From Pedobacter sp. B4-66 (GTDB taxonomy: Bacteria; Bacteroidota; Bacteroidia; Sphingobacteriales; Sphingobacteriaceae): a DNA stretch of 64,000 bases. Position numbers and translations under genes: made by a program. The DNA lies in assembly GCF_018492665.1 (NCBI RefSeq), contig NZ_JAFVME010000015.1, positions 1 to 64,000 on the forward strand, in the 5' to 3' direction. Shown in pieces: positions 54,503 through 63,324 of the stretch (positions are counted from its first letter, which is position 1; the number at the start of each line of letters is the position of its first letter). Below the pieces are notes generated by a model. That model did not search any database. It worked only from the letters and a program-made list of their open reading frames with translations, and was not told the DNA's origin.

Positions 54503-55633
54503 ATGAATAAAGCTGAACAATTCATAAGCGAAAGACTACTCAACAGGACAGAAAAAGGCTCATTTAGGAATCTATCTACAAAGATTTTTCCTGTTGATTT
54601 CTGTTCTAATGATTACCTGGGCTTTGCAAGATCATCTGAGTTGAAATTGGCAACTGATGAGTTATTATTACACATTCCTCAATACCGTAATGGTTCTGCA
54701 GGTTCTCGTTTATTAAGTGGTAATCATTCGTTCACAGAAGAAACTGAAGCATTTATTGCTGATTTTCATCATGCAGAAAGTGGTCTCATCTTTAATTCAG
54801 GATATGATGCGAATGTTGGTCTTATTTCAAGTTTAGCCCAGCGTAGCGATACCATTATATCTGATGAACTGATTCACGCGAGTCTTATAGATGGTGCACG
54901 CCTTACCCACGCCAACAGATATTCCTTCAAGCATAATAATCTAGAGGATCTTGAAGCTAAATTAAAGGTCTCAAAGGGAAATATCTATGTGGTTGTAGAA
55001 AGTGTTTACTCTATGGACGGTGATATTGCAGCTTTATATGAAATAAATACCTTGTGTGAAAAGTATGAAGCAAATCTGATTGTTGATGAAGCGCATGCTT
55101 TGGGTATATTCGGAAATTCCGGACGAGGGTTAGTACAAGAAGCCGGATTAGAAAACAAGGTATTTGCCCGTATCGTAACCTTTGGCAAAGCATTAGGTTG
55201 CCACGGAGCAATTGTGCTTGGCAGCAGAACTCTACGCAATTATCTTATAAATTTTGCACGTTCTTTCATCTATTCAACAGCTGCTCCTATTCATACTGTT
55301 GCAACAATCAAAGCTGCTTATGAAATGCTAATTGAAACAGATTATCAGCCATTAATTGCTGAAAAGATTGCATTATATACTTCTGTTGTTTCCAGCATTG
55401 AAGGTATTCTTCCTAGTCCAAGCACCATACAGACTATTATATATAATAGCAATCAAAAAGCTAAATTTGCTGCCGAGACATTACAAAATAAAGGTATAGA
55501 TGTTCGCGCAATCTTAAGCCCAACTGTTCCAGAAGGAAAAGAACGCCTAAGAATATGCTTACATCTTTTTAATACTGATAAAGAAATTAAGATGCTCGTA
55601 GACCAACTTATATTATTAAAAGAACATGAATAA
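54503..55633 (+). CDS. bioF: 8-amino-7-oxononanoate synthase-type aminotransferase family enzyme
   Basis: 376 aa. An alpha-oxoamine synthase: FCSNDYLGFARS, GSAGSRLLSGNHSFTEETEA, the strand VDEAHALGIFGNSGRG and the PLP lysine in VTFGKALGC. It condenses pimeloyl-ACP/CoA with alanine in biotin synthesis. That it is BioF and not another member (KBL, ALAS) rests on the adjacent bioD. It starts 21 bases after the XRE-S24 gene and overlaps bioD by 8 bases. Confidence 0.9.
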   Translation: MNKAEQFISERLLNRTEKGSFRNLSTKIFPVDFCSNDYLGFARSSELKLATDELLLHIPQYRNGSAGSRLLSGNHSFTEETEAFIADFHHAESGLIFNSGYDANVGLISSLAQRSDTIISDELIHASLIDGARLTHANRYSFKHNNLEDLEAKLKVSKGNIYVVVESVYSMDGDIAALYEINTLCEKYEANLIVDEAHALGIFGNSGRGLVQEAGLENKVFARIVTFGKALGCHGAIVLGSRTLRNYLINFARSFIYSTAAPIHTVATIKAAYEMLIETDYQPLIAEKIALYTSVVSSIEGILPSPSTIQTIIYNSNQKAKFAAETLQNKGIDVRAILSPTVPEGKERLRICLHLFNTDKEIKMLVDQLILLKEHE

Positions 55634-56237
55634 TACATATTTCATTACCGGAATAGGAACTGGCATTGGTAAAACAGTTGTAAGTTCAATCCTAACGGAG
55701 AAACTACAAGCAGATTACTGGAAACCTATACAGTCAGGAGATTTGGATATAAGCGACAGCTTATTTGTCGGAAACCTGATAAGTAACACAAAAACAGTTA
55801 TACATCCTGAAAGATACAGACTTGGTCAACCGCTTTCGCCTCATCTCTCAGCTAAAATAGACGGCGTACATATCACTACTGATTCTATTAAAAAACCGGT
55901 TACAAACAATAGTCTGATCATTGAGGGTGCCGGAGGTTTAATGGTACCATTAAACGATAAGGAGCTTATATACGACCTTATCAAGTCACTTGGAGCAAAG
56001 GTTATCGTAGTTTCACAAAACTACCTTGGAAGCATTAATCACACCTTGCTTACACTAGAAGTACTTAAGACAAATAATATTCCTGTTGAGGGCTTAATAT
56101 TTAATGGTACTGCGAACCATGAAACTGAAGATTACATCGAGAATTATAGTGGTATAAGGGTAATTGGCAAAATTCCCTTTATAAGCAGAATCGACAAGAA
56201 ACATATCATTAGTGCTGGTCAACACATCAATTTATAA
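55626..56237 (+). CDS. bioD: ATP-dependent dethiobiotin synthetase
   Basis: 203 aa. The P-loop is GIGTGIGKTVVS; IIEGAGGLMVPLN carries the diaminopelargonate-binding strand. It closes the ureido ring of dethiobiotin. Its start codon lies inside the end of bioF, so translation is coupled. The other biotin genes (bioA, bioB, bioC) are not in this window. Confidence 0.92.
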   Translation: MNNTYFITGIGTGIGKTVVSSILTEKLQADYWKPIQSGDLDISDSLFVGNLISNTKTVIHPERYRLGQPLSPHLSAKIDGVHITTDSIKKPVTNNSLIIEGAGGLMVPLNDKELIYDLIKSLGAKVIVVSQNYLGSINHTLLTLEVLKTNNIPVEGLIFNGTANHETEDYIENYSGIRVIGKIPFISRIDKKHIISAGQHINL

Positions 56238-56249
56238 AATAAACGACAT

Positions 56250-56284
56250 AAAAAAAAGGAAACTAAATTAGTTTCCTTTTTTTT
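56250..56284. terminator. Bidirectional terminator between bioD and rplT
   Basis: An A-run plus GGAAACT (to 56264) pairs with AGTTTCC plus a T-run (from 56270), around a 5-base loop. The tails suit both strands of the convergent genes. Confidence 0.9.
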
Positions 56285-56301
56285 ATAACCTTAAGTTATA
56301 T

Positions 56302-56646
56302 CTATTTTACAGCATCAATTACAGCTTTAAAAGCTTCTGGATGGTTCATAGCTAAATCAGCTAAAACTTTACGGTTTAAACCGATGTTTTTAGTAGCTAG
56401 TTTACCAATTAATTGAGAGTAAGATATACCGTGTTGACGTGCTCCAGCGTTGATACGTTGAATCCACAATCCACGAAATTCTCTTTTCTTAACTTTACGG
56501 TCACGGTATGCATATTGCAAACCTTTTTCTACCGTATTTTTAGCAATGGTGAAAACCTTGCTTCTTGATCCCCAATAGCCTTTGGCTAAATTAAGAACTT
56601 TTTTCCTTCTTCTTCTCGAAGCTACTGCGTTTACCGAACGTGGCAT
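56302..56646 (-). CDS. rplT: 50S ribosomal protein L20
   Basis: 114 aa, full length. The start MPRSVNAVASRRRRKKVLNL, then AKGYWGSRSKVF and FRGLWIQRINAGARQHGISY, are characteristic of L20. It is the last gene of thrS-infC-rpmI-rplT. L20 nucleates early 50S assembly and in other bacteria represses this operon. Confidence 0.98.
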   Translation of the reverse strand: MPRSVNAVASRRRRKKVLNLAKGYWGSRSKVFTIAKNTVEKGLQYAYRDRKVKKREFRGLWIQRINAGARQHGISYSQLIGKLATKNIGLNRKVLADLAMNHPEAFKAVIDAVK

Positions 56647-56720
56647 GTTTTTGTTGTTTTTGATAAGCGGTGTTGCGTATTACAGCAAACTTACTACCGG
56701 ATACCTGGTTAAAAATTTAA

Positions 56721-56921
56721 TTATTTACCGATTGCAAGCATACGTTTAACGTTGCCCATATCAGCATCAGACACCATTGATGTTTGACCTAAGTTACGCT
56801 TACGTTTAGTTGACATCTTTGTTAAGATGTGGCTTTTGTATGCGTTCTTCCTTGCGATTTTACCTGTTCCAGTAAGCGAAAAACGCTTTTTAGCACTGGA
56901 ATTGGTTTTCATTTTTGGCAT
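56721..56921 (-). CDS. rpmI: 50S ribosomal protein L35
   Basis: 66 aa. MPKMKTNSSAKKRFSLTGTG with the Lys/Arg-rich C-terminal part is typical L35. It lies 74 bases upstream of rplT and 26 bases downstream of infC, in the conserved order. Confidence 0.98.
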   Translation of the reverse strand: MPKMKTNSSAKKRFSLTGTGKIARKNAYKSHILTKMSTKRKRNLGQTSMVSDADMGNVKRMLAIGK

Positions 56922-56947
56922 AACCTGTTTTAATTTATGTAATTTAT

Positions 56948-57517
56948 TTATTTCTTAGCAACTTTTGGTGCAAGTGTTAAAAACATACGCTTGCCTTCTA
57001 ATTTAGGTAACAATTCTACCTTACCTATATCCTCCAAAGCTTGAGCGAATTTTAGAAGCAAGATTTCTCCTTGTTCTTTATAAACGATTGCTCTACCTTT
57101 AAAGTGAACATAAGCTCTAACTTTCTCACCATTCTCAAGGAAACTAACAGCATGCTTTAGTTTAAATTGAAAATCGTGATCATTAGTGTTAGGTCCGAAT
57201 CTGATTTCCTTAATAACAGTTTGCTTAGCATTAGCTTTAATCTCTTTTTGCTTTTTCTTTTGCTCGTAAACGAACTTGCTGTAATCGATTATTCTACATA
57301 CTGGCGGAACTGCATTTGGAGAAATCTCCACTAAATCCAATTCTAACTCATCGGCAAGGGCCAAAGCTTTTGCCAAAGGATAGATCCCCGGTTCAACATT
57401 ATCTCCAGCTAATCTTACCTCTTGTGCCCTGATAAACTGATTAATATTATGTTCTGCTTCTTTTTTCTTAAAAGGAGGACGTGGTCCCCTATTAAATCCT
57501 GGTCTGCCTAATGCCAA
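56948..57517 (-). CDS. infC: Translation initiation factor IF-3
   Basis: 189 aa. The start MALGRPGFNRGPRPPF is TTG at 57517, because an in-frame stop sits a few codons upstream and no ATG precedes the conserved N-terminus. The N domain has IRAQEVRLAGDNVEPGIYPL. The linker and C domain have VKEIRFGPNTNDHDFQFKLK. IF-3 checks initiator codons, and in E. coli infC itself uses a non-AUG start for feedback. It begins 13 bases after thrS. Confidence 0.97.
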   Translation of the reverse strand: MALGRPGFNRGPRPPFKKKEAEHNINQFIRAQEVRLAGDNVEPGIYPLAKALALADELELDLVEISPNAVPPVCRIIDYSKFVYEQKKKQKEIKANAKQTVIKEIRFGPNTNDHDFQFKLKHAVSFLENGEKVRAYVHFKGRAIVYKEQGEILLLKFAQALEDIGKVELLPKLEGKRMFLTLAPKVAKK

Positions 57518-57530
57518 ATTTGTATTTTAT

Positions 57531-59456
57531 TTAAACTGTTATTTCTTTTATTAATAATTCACTAAACTCTTGCAGGGTCATTTCACCTAAATCACCTTCT
57601 CCATGTTTCCTTACAGAAACCTTTCCTTCGGCCATTTCCTTCTCTCCAATAATCAACATATAAGGTATTTTTTTAACCTCTGCGTCTCTGATTTTCCTTC
57701 CAATCTTCTCATCACGAAAGTCAATCAGCCCGCGAATATCGGAATTATTTAATTCATCTGAAACTTTTTTTGCATATTCTTCATACTTTTCTGAGATAGG
57801 AAGGATAATAAATTGTTCAGGTGAAAGCCATAAAGGGAAATTACCAGCGCAATGTTCAATCAAAACAGCGATAAAACGCTCCAGGGAACCGAATGGAGCC
57901 CTATGGATCATTACCGGTCTGTGTTTCTGGTTATCACTACCTGTATATTCTAGTTCAAAACGCTCTGGCAAATTATAATCAACCTGAATAGTTCCAAGTT
58001 GCCATTTTCTACCCAATGCATCTTTAACCATGAAATCTAATTTCGGGCCATAAAATGCAGCTTCGCCATATTCTACAACTGTTGGTAAACCTTTCTCTGC
58101 AGCGGCTTCAATAATAGCAGTTTCTGCAAGATGCCAGTTCTCATCACTTCCAATATATTTCGCTTTGTTTTCAGGATCTCTTAACGAAACCTGAGCGATA
58201 TAATCATTGAAACCTAACGATTTAAATACATAAAGCACAAGATCGATTACCTTTTTAAACTCGTCTTTTACCTGATCTGGACGACAGAACAAATGCGCGT
58301 CATCCTGAGTAAATCCACGAACTCGTGTTAAACCATGAAGCTCTCCACTTTGCTCATAGCGATATACGGTACCAAACTCAGCAAAACGCAAAGGAAGATC
58401 CTTGTACGAACGTGGTTTAACTTTATATATTTCGCAATGGTGCGGACAATTCATTGGTTTAAGGAAAAACTCCTCTCCCTCTTGTGGTGTTTTTATTGGC
58501 TGAAAAGCATCTTTACCATATTTCTCATAGTGACCAGAAGTAATGTATAAGTTCTTGTGACCAATATGTGGGGTTACTACTTGCTCATACCCCGCTTTAC
58601 CTTGTGCTTTAGTTAAAAACTGCACCAAACGCTCGCGCAATGCTGCACCCTTAGGTAACCACAATGGCAATCCCATACCTACTTTTTCAGAAAAAGCAAA
58701 TAATTCAAGCTCTTTACCCAGCTTTCTGTGATCTCTTTTCTTAGCCTCTTCAATCATATGAAGATATTCAGTAAGCTCACTTGCTTTAGGGAAAGTTACA
58801 CCATAAATACGGGTAAGTTGTTTTTTGGTTTCATCACCACGCCAGTAAGCGCCGGCAACGTTCATCAATTTTACAGCTTTAATAAACCCTGTATTAGGGA
58901 TATGTGGGCCACGACATAAGTCGGTAAATTCTCCTTGAGTATAAAAAGTGATCTTACCATCTTCAAGGCCGTCAATAAGATCTAACTTATATTCATCTCC
59001 TTTTTCGGTAAAATACTTAACAGCATCTGCTTTTGAAACTGATTCTCTAACAAAAACCTCTTTCTGTTTTGCCAATTCAATGATTTTTGCTTCGATAGCT
59101 TTAAAATCATCTGAAGAAAACTCTCTATCGCCAAAATCTACATCATAGTAAAATCCGGTTTCAATTGCAGGGCCGATTCCAAACTTTGTACCTGGATACA
59201 AAGCTTCTAATGCCTCAGCCATAATGTGGGCTGATGAATGCCAAAAAGTAGCTTTACCGGCAGTATCATTCCACGTTAAAAGCTTTAAAGAAGCATCAGA
59301 CTCAATTGGTCTTGACGAATCCCAAACCTCGCCGTTAACTTCAGCTGCTAAGACATTGCGGGCTAAACCCTCAGAAATTGATAATGCAATTTGATGGGCA
59401 GTTGTGCCCTTTTCGTACTGACGGCTAGAGCCATCAGGTAGTGTAATGTTAATCAT
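57531..59456 (-). CDS. thrS: Threonyl-tRNA synthetase
   Basis: 641 aa. The N-terminal TGS domain (INITLPDGSSRQYEKGTTAH), the editing domain (HSSAHIMAEALEALYPGTKF, with a later CRGPHIPNTG), the class II catalytic core (motif 2 GLTRVRGFTQDDAHLF, zinc ligand region MNCPHHCEIYK) and the C-terminal anticodon-binding domain are all present. It charges tRNA-Thr and heads the thrS-infC-rpmI-rplT operon. A -7 box and a leader hairpin lie about 80-120 bases upstream. Confidence 0.98.
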   Translation of the reverse strand: MINITLPDGSSRQYEKGTTAHQIALSISEGLARNVLAAEVNGEVWDSSRPIESDASLKLLTWNDTAGKATFWHSSAHIMAEALEALYPGTKFGIGPAIETGFYYDVDFGDREFSSDDFKAIEAKIIELAKQKEVFVRESVSKADAVKYFTEKGDEYKLDLIDGLEDGKITFYTQGEFTDLCRGPHIPNTGFIKAVKLMNVAGAYWRGDETKKQLTRIYGVTFPKASELTEYLHMIEEAKKRDHRKLGKELELFAFSEKVGMGLPLWLPKGAALRERLVQFLTKAQGKAGYEQVVTPHIGHKNLYITSGHYEKYGKDAFQPIKTPQEGEEFFLKPMNCPHHCEIYKVKPRSYKDLPLRFAEFGTVYRYEQSGELHGLTRVRGFTQDDAHLFCRPDQVKDEFKKVIDLVLYVFKSLGFNDYIAQVSLRDPENKAKYIGSDENWHLAETAIIEAAAEKGLPTVVEYGEAAFYGPKLDFMVKDALGRKWQLGTIQVDYNLPERFELEYTGSDNQKHRPVMIHRAPFGSLERFIAVLIEHCAGNFPLWLSPEQFIILPISEKYEEYAKKVSDELNNSDIRGLIDFRDEKIGRKIRDAEVKKIPYMLIIGEKEMAEGKVSVRKHGEGDLGEMTLQEFSELLIKEITV

Positions 59457-59536
59457 CTACAACTATGATTTAAATAATTAATTGATTTATAATACTTTAC
59501 ACAAAGTCTATTATACGTGCAATAAAACAATGCATA

Positions 59537-59575
59537 AATAACAGCTTTTCATTGTTTGCTGTTATTACAAAGATA
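59537..59575 (-). promoter_or_regulatory. thrS promoter box and 5'-terminal leader hairpin
   Basis: Minus-strand TATCTTTG (59575-59568) fits the -7 consensus. Directly after it, AATAACAGC (59566-59558) and GCTGTTATT (59545-59537) form a perfect 9-base stem around a 12-base loop, at what should be the 5' end of the thrS mRNA. The remainder of 59457-59699 is AT-rich, without other structure I can support. Confidence 0.5.
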
Positions 59576-59699
59576 CTATTTAAGAACTAAAATTTAACAG
59601 AAAATTAAATATGGATAACCTATTTTTGCTAATAGTTTGAAGTTAAGCCATACCAGATCGGAATTTAAATATTATATATTTAAAGGCCTTTTTTAAATC

Positions 59700-60392
59700 A
59701 TGAACAAATTAATACTCATCGCATCAATTACGATTCTTGGACTTGCAAGCTGTAAAAAAGAACAGCCAACTAGTGCCCCTCCAACAATCACTAAGCTTAC
59801 AATAGATACCACCATATCGAATGTTTTAATTCTGGGAAACAGTATTACGTTTTCACCTGCCGATATTAAGGTAGGTTGGCTTGGTAACTGGGGAATGGCT
59901 GCAAGTGCACCTGAATTAGATTATGTACATTTATTAACAGCCAACTTTAAAAGCTTAAATCCTAAATGTACGGTAACAGCAAGAAATATCAGCCGTTTTG
60001 AACGCGAATACAAAACATATAATTACCAGAAGGATTTTAAGGAATTTCAAGACTTACATCCTGATCTTATTATATTGAGAATTGGCGAAAATATTGAACA
60101 GATTGGTTTAAATAAATCAGAATTTGAAGGGAAATATCTTCAGCTTTTAACTTTCCTTAAACAAAACAATGCAAATGTTAAAGTCCTTGCAGCGGGCTCA
60201 TTTTGGGGTAATGATCCTGTTGACAAAATTATGAGTGAACACTCAAAATTTGTTCCCCTCAAAAATTTATCTTACGATCAAACCTACAAAGCAAAAGGAG
60301 TATTTGACAATTATGGTGTATCAGAGCATCCCTCAGATAGCGGCATGAAGGCCATAGCCGAAATTATATGGAATGGTCTTGATAAACTATAA
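59700..60392 (+). CDS. SGNH/GDSL-type hydrolase lipoprotein
   Basis: 230 aa. The lipoprotein signal is TILGLASC. The SGNH block I is ILGNSITFSP with the nucleophile Ser. A later Asn/Gly region is ILRIGENIEQIG, and the C-terminal catalytic pair is in SEHPSDSGMKAI. It probably deacylates a glycan or lipid outside the cytoplasm. It is divergent from thrS and convergent, with 8 bases between, with the LutA-like gene. Confidence 0.85.
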   Translation: MNKLILIASITILGLASCKKEQPTSAPPTITKLTIDTTISNVLILGNSITFSPADIKVGWLGNWGMAASAPELDYVHLLTANFKSLNPKCTVTARNISRFEREYKTYNYQKDFKEFQDLHPDLIILRIGENIEQIGLNKSEFEGKYLQLLTFLKQNNANVKVLAAGSFWGNDPVDKIMSEHSKFVPLKNLSYDQTYKAKGVFDNYGVSEHPSDSGMKAIAEIIWNGLDKL

Positions 60393-60400
60393 ATCAGTAA

Positions 60401-61138
60401 TTAATATTCTGTACTTTCTAACCATCCATTTGCCAACACATCGGCTAAATGCATCGTTTTAAGAGGAACATTATTTTTATCGATATACCCCTGCAAGTGC
60501 ATCAGGCACGATAAGTCTGTAGAAATTACATACTCAGCCCCTTGGTCCAGCGCGTTATTCACTTTCTGCTCAGCCATAGCTGATGAAATAGCATCAAATT
60601 TAACAGCAAACGTACCGCCAAAACCGCAGCACATATCGGTATCTTTCATTTCTACCATTTCTAGTCCGTGCACCTTAGATAAAAGTAACCTTGGTTCTTC
60701 TTTGATTTTACATTCGCGCAGACCGCTGCAAGAATCATGATAAACAGCTTTCCCATCCAGTTCCGCACCAAAATAGTCTCTTTTTAAAACGTTTACCAGA
60801 AAATCTGAAAGCTCAAAAATATTTGACTGTATGTTTCTACACTTGTTGTGGACTGTTGTATTGGTAAACAGGTCGCTATAACCGCTTTTAACCATCCCTA
60901 CACATGATGCAGATGGCGCTACTATATAATCAGTTTCTGAAAAATCACTCAAAAACTTATTGCCCGTTTCTTTAGCTTGCTCCCAGTAACCAGCATTATA
61001 GGCTGGCTGGCCACAACAAGTCTGATTCGAATTATAGAACACTTCGCAACCAGCTTTTTCTAATAACTTGATGGTATTAAAAGCCGTTTCCGGATACAAC
61101 TGATCAACAAAACAGGGTACAAATAATTCTATTCTCAT
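60401..61138 (-). CDS. LutA/YkgE-type (Fe-S)-binding protein
   Basis: 245 aa. Two cysteine-rich CCG domains: NQTCCGQPAYNAGYWE with an upstream VPCFVD, and DMCCGFGGTFAVKF with a preceding HDSCSGLRECK. This is the LutA/YkgE subunit of lactate oxidation complexes, or the related glycolate oxidase iron-sulfur subunit. LutB and LutC are not adjacent, so the partner is not known from this window. Confidence 0.88.
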   Translation of the reverse strand: MRIELFVPCFVDQLYPETAFNTIKLLEKAGCEVFYNSNQTCCGQPAYNAGYWEQAKETGNKFLSDFSETDYIVAPSASCVGMVKSGYSDLFTNTTVHNKCRNIQSNIFELSDFLVNVLKRDYFGAELDGKAVYHDSCSGLRECKIKEEPRLLLSKVHGLEMVEMKDTDMCCGFGGTFAVKFDAISSAMAEQKVNNALDQGAEYVISTDLSCLMHLQGYIDKNNVPLKTMHLADVLANGWLESTEY

Positions 61139-61198
61139 TAATATTATATTCTCTATTATTTAAGTTAAAAGGGACCATTTTATTTAATATAAAACGAC

Positions 61199-61242
61199 CG
61201 TCATCCTGTATTTATTTTAAAACGATCGTCATCACGACGATG
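61199..61242. repeat. GTCATCC-type dispersed repeat
   Basis: CGTCATCCTG followed by TATTTATTTT matches the hairpin element at 22921 in its left half; the right half is decayed. A nearby ATCGT/ACGAT pair gives a weak stem. It lies between the LutA-like gene and the UMF1 transporter. Confidence 0.4.
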
Positions 61243-61262
61243 TTTGCTATAGTGTTGAGCAT

Positions 61263-62564
61263 TTATAAAACAGATTGCTTTTCAACCCTTTTAAGCACCA
61301 ACAAAAATACCAAACCTATTATAAAAAATGATGCCAAAGCTATTATGGAATTCCGCATATCTCCGGTTGCTTCTTCAATATAAGCAAAACTAAACAAACC
61401 AATTACAATTGCCATCTTTTCGGTTACATCATAAAAACTAAAGAATGAGGCAGTATCTGGAGTATCTGAAGGCAAGTATTTTGAATATGTTGATCTTGAT
61501 AGCGACTGAATCCCTCCCATAATTAAACCAACTATAGCAGCCAATCCGTAGAATTGATACTCATTAGTGATAAAATAAGCGCAGTAACAAGCAGAAATCC
61601 AAACGATTACAACAAAGATCAGCACTCGAACATTACCTATTTTCTTGGCGAAATGCGACATCATCATGGCACCCAATATGGCGACCAACTGTATAATTAA
61701 AATAGTTACAATAAGCTTAGAGGTACCCAGTTGCAAGGTCTTTTCTCCAAATCCAGCGGCTGCAAGCATAATAGTTTGCACGCCCATAGAGTAAAAGAAA
61801 AATGCCAATAAAAACATTTTAAGCACTTTCATGTGACTTAACTGTTTCCATACTTTAGAAAGCTCCTGAAAACCACTTCTAACAACGCTTTTATTAATAG
61901 CAGAATAATTCGGGCTACCTGCCGGAAGTTTTTTAAATGGAATCTGAGCAAAGCCTATCCACCAGATTCCAACCAGCAAGAAGGATAATCTTGGTGGGAA
62001 TGACAAGTCGGTTATACCGAATAGTTCCGGCTTCAATACGAAAACAAAACAAATGATCTGAAGTAAAACACTGCCGACATAACCATAAGCAAAGCCTTTA
62101 GCACTAACTGCATCTTGATGCTCTACTGTCGCAATTTCGGGGAGGTAAGAGTTATTAAACAACACTCCTCCTATATATCCCATGGCTGCTATAGCAAAAC
62201 AAATGATGCCAAGTTCCAAGGTATCCAGTTTAAAGAAGTACAATCCCATGCAAGCTACACCGCCTATATAGGTAAATATCTTCATAAAAATCTTCTTGTT
62301 ACCTCGATAATCAGCTATAGATGAAAGGATAGGCAACGCCAAAGCCATTATCAAATAGGCTACAGAAAGCGCATAATTCGACAAGGCAGTATTGGTAAAA
62401 GTTCTTCCAAAAAAAGAAACTTTATCACCATGTTCCTTTGTAGTAGTAATTATTGTATAATAAGTAGGAAAAATGGTAGAGGTAATTACTAAATTATATG
62501 CTGAATTAGCCCAGTCAAAAAATGCCCAGGAGCGAATGACTTTTTTGTCGTTTTTTTGTTCCAT
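61263..62564 (-). CDS. UMF1/Atg22-like MFS transporter
   Basis: 433 aa, twelve membrane segments. The N-terminal IRSWAFFDWANSAYNLVITS is the hallmark of the UMF1 (vacuole effluxer Atg22-like) family, and GLIMGGIQSLSRSTYSKYLP is its second conserved block. Substrates in bacteria are not established; amino-acid-type compounds are suspected from the eukaryotic relative. It stands as a single gene. Confidence 0.9.
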   Translation of the reverse strand: MEQKNDKKVIRSWAFFDWANSAYNLVITSTIFPTYYTIITTTKEHGDKVSFFGRTFTNTALSNYALSVAYLIMALALPILSSIADYRGNKKIFMKIFTYIGGVACMGLYFFKLDTLELGIICFAIAAMGYIGGVLFNNSYLPEIATVEHQDAVSAKGFAYGYVGSVLLQIICFVFVLKPELFGITDLSFPPRLSFLLVGIWWIGFAQIPFKKLPAGSPNYSAINKSVVRSGFQELSKVWKQLSHMKVLKMFLLAFFFYSMGVQTIMLAAAGFGEKTLQLGTSKLIVTILIIQLVAILGAMMMSHFAKKIGNVRVLIFVVIVWISACYCAYFITNEYQFYGLAAIVGLIMGGIQSLSRSTYSKYLPSDTPDTASFFSFYDVTEKMAIVIGLFSFAYIEEATGDMRNSIIALASFFIIGLVFLLVLKRVEKQSVL

Positions 62565-62609
62565 GTGTTAAATGAGACGGCTAAAGTAGCTAAAAAACAG
62601 TATTCAGAG

Positions 62610-63320
62610 TTAATTTACTTTCTCCAATTTGGTAGCTCCTGATTTTTTCTCATCAACATTTTTAGGGTTCCCTTTGTAATATACCTCACTTGTACCCGAA
62701 GTTTTAATTTTTAAATCGTTCAGTACATTTATATTAGCTTTCCCCATCCCATCTATTGTTATATCGTAAATACCTGCTACAAAATCGAATGCATGTACTG
62801 AAGCTGTCCCTTTTGTTGTCAAATTATGTACACCTGCTTGCCCTGTTAAAGCAAGTTTGCCTATGCCATCAATTTTAGTGGTCAGTTTAGATGCACTCAA
62901 ATCTAGCGTAACATCCGATGTACCTTCAAGTTTTAAATCTACATCAGTTGCATAAATACGGCCTTCGCCAACAACTTTAACACTCCCAACTGTATTCAGT
63001 TTCTTTAATTCACCTATCCCCGCACGAACAACAACTGAGTCCGATCCACAATACATTCCATCCTCCAATTTTACCCTAAGCTCTCCGCTACTCACGTCTG
63101 TTCTAACCATATTAATAATGTTCGAGTCTGCTTCGATCTTTACAGAATAAGAACTGTCCTGTGTCATCACCAATTTAATGGCTCCTGTAATTTTTATCTG
63201 ATCAAAATTCTTTACAACGGCATCTTTAACAACGTGCTTACCTGAATCCTGAATACATTCAGTAGAACATCCTGCCAAAAGAACAGGAATAGCAAGGGCA
63301 ATAGCGACAATTTTTCTCAT
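62610..63320 (-). CDS. DUF2807 lipoprotein
   Basis: About 236 aa from the ATG at 63320 (MRKIVAIALAIPVLLAGC, a lipoprotein signal); a longer frame to 63371 overlaps recQ and is unlikely. DUF2807 strands follow (VKNFDQIKITGAIKLVMTQD, LNTVGSVKVVGEGRIYATDV, IDGMGKANINVLNDLKIKTS). The protein should form a beta-helix at the cell surface or periplasm. It starts 4 bases after recQ. It is related in domain to the lipoprotein at 29419. Confidence 0.88.
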   Translation of the reverse strand: MRKIVAIALAIPVLLAGCSTECIQDSGKHVVKDAVVKNFDQIKITGAIKLVMTQDSSYSVKIEADSNIINMVRTDVSSGELRVKLEDGMYCGSDSVVVRAGIGELKKLNTVGSVKVVGEGRIYATDVDLKLEGTSDVTLDLSASKLTTKIDGIGKLALTGQAGVHNLTTKGTASVHAFDFVAGIYDITIDGMGKANINVLNDLKIKTSGTSEVYYKGNPKNVDEKKSGATKLEKVN

Positions 63321-63324
63321 AGTA

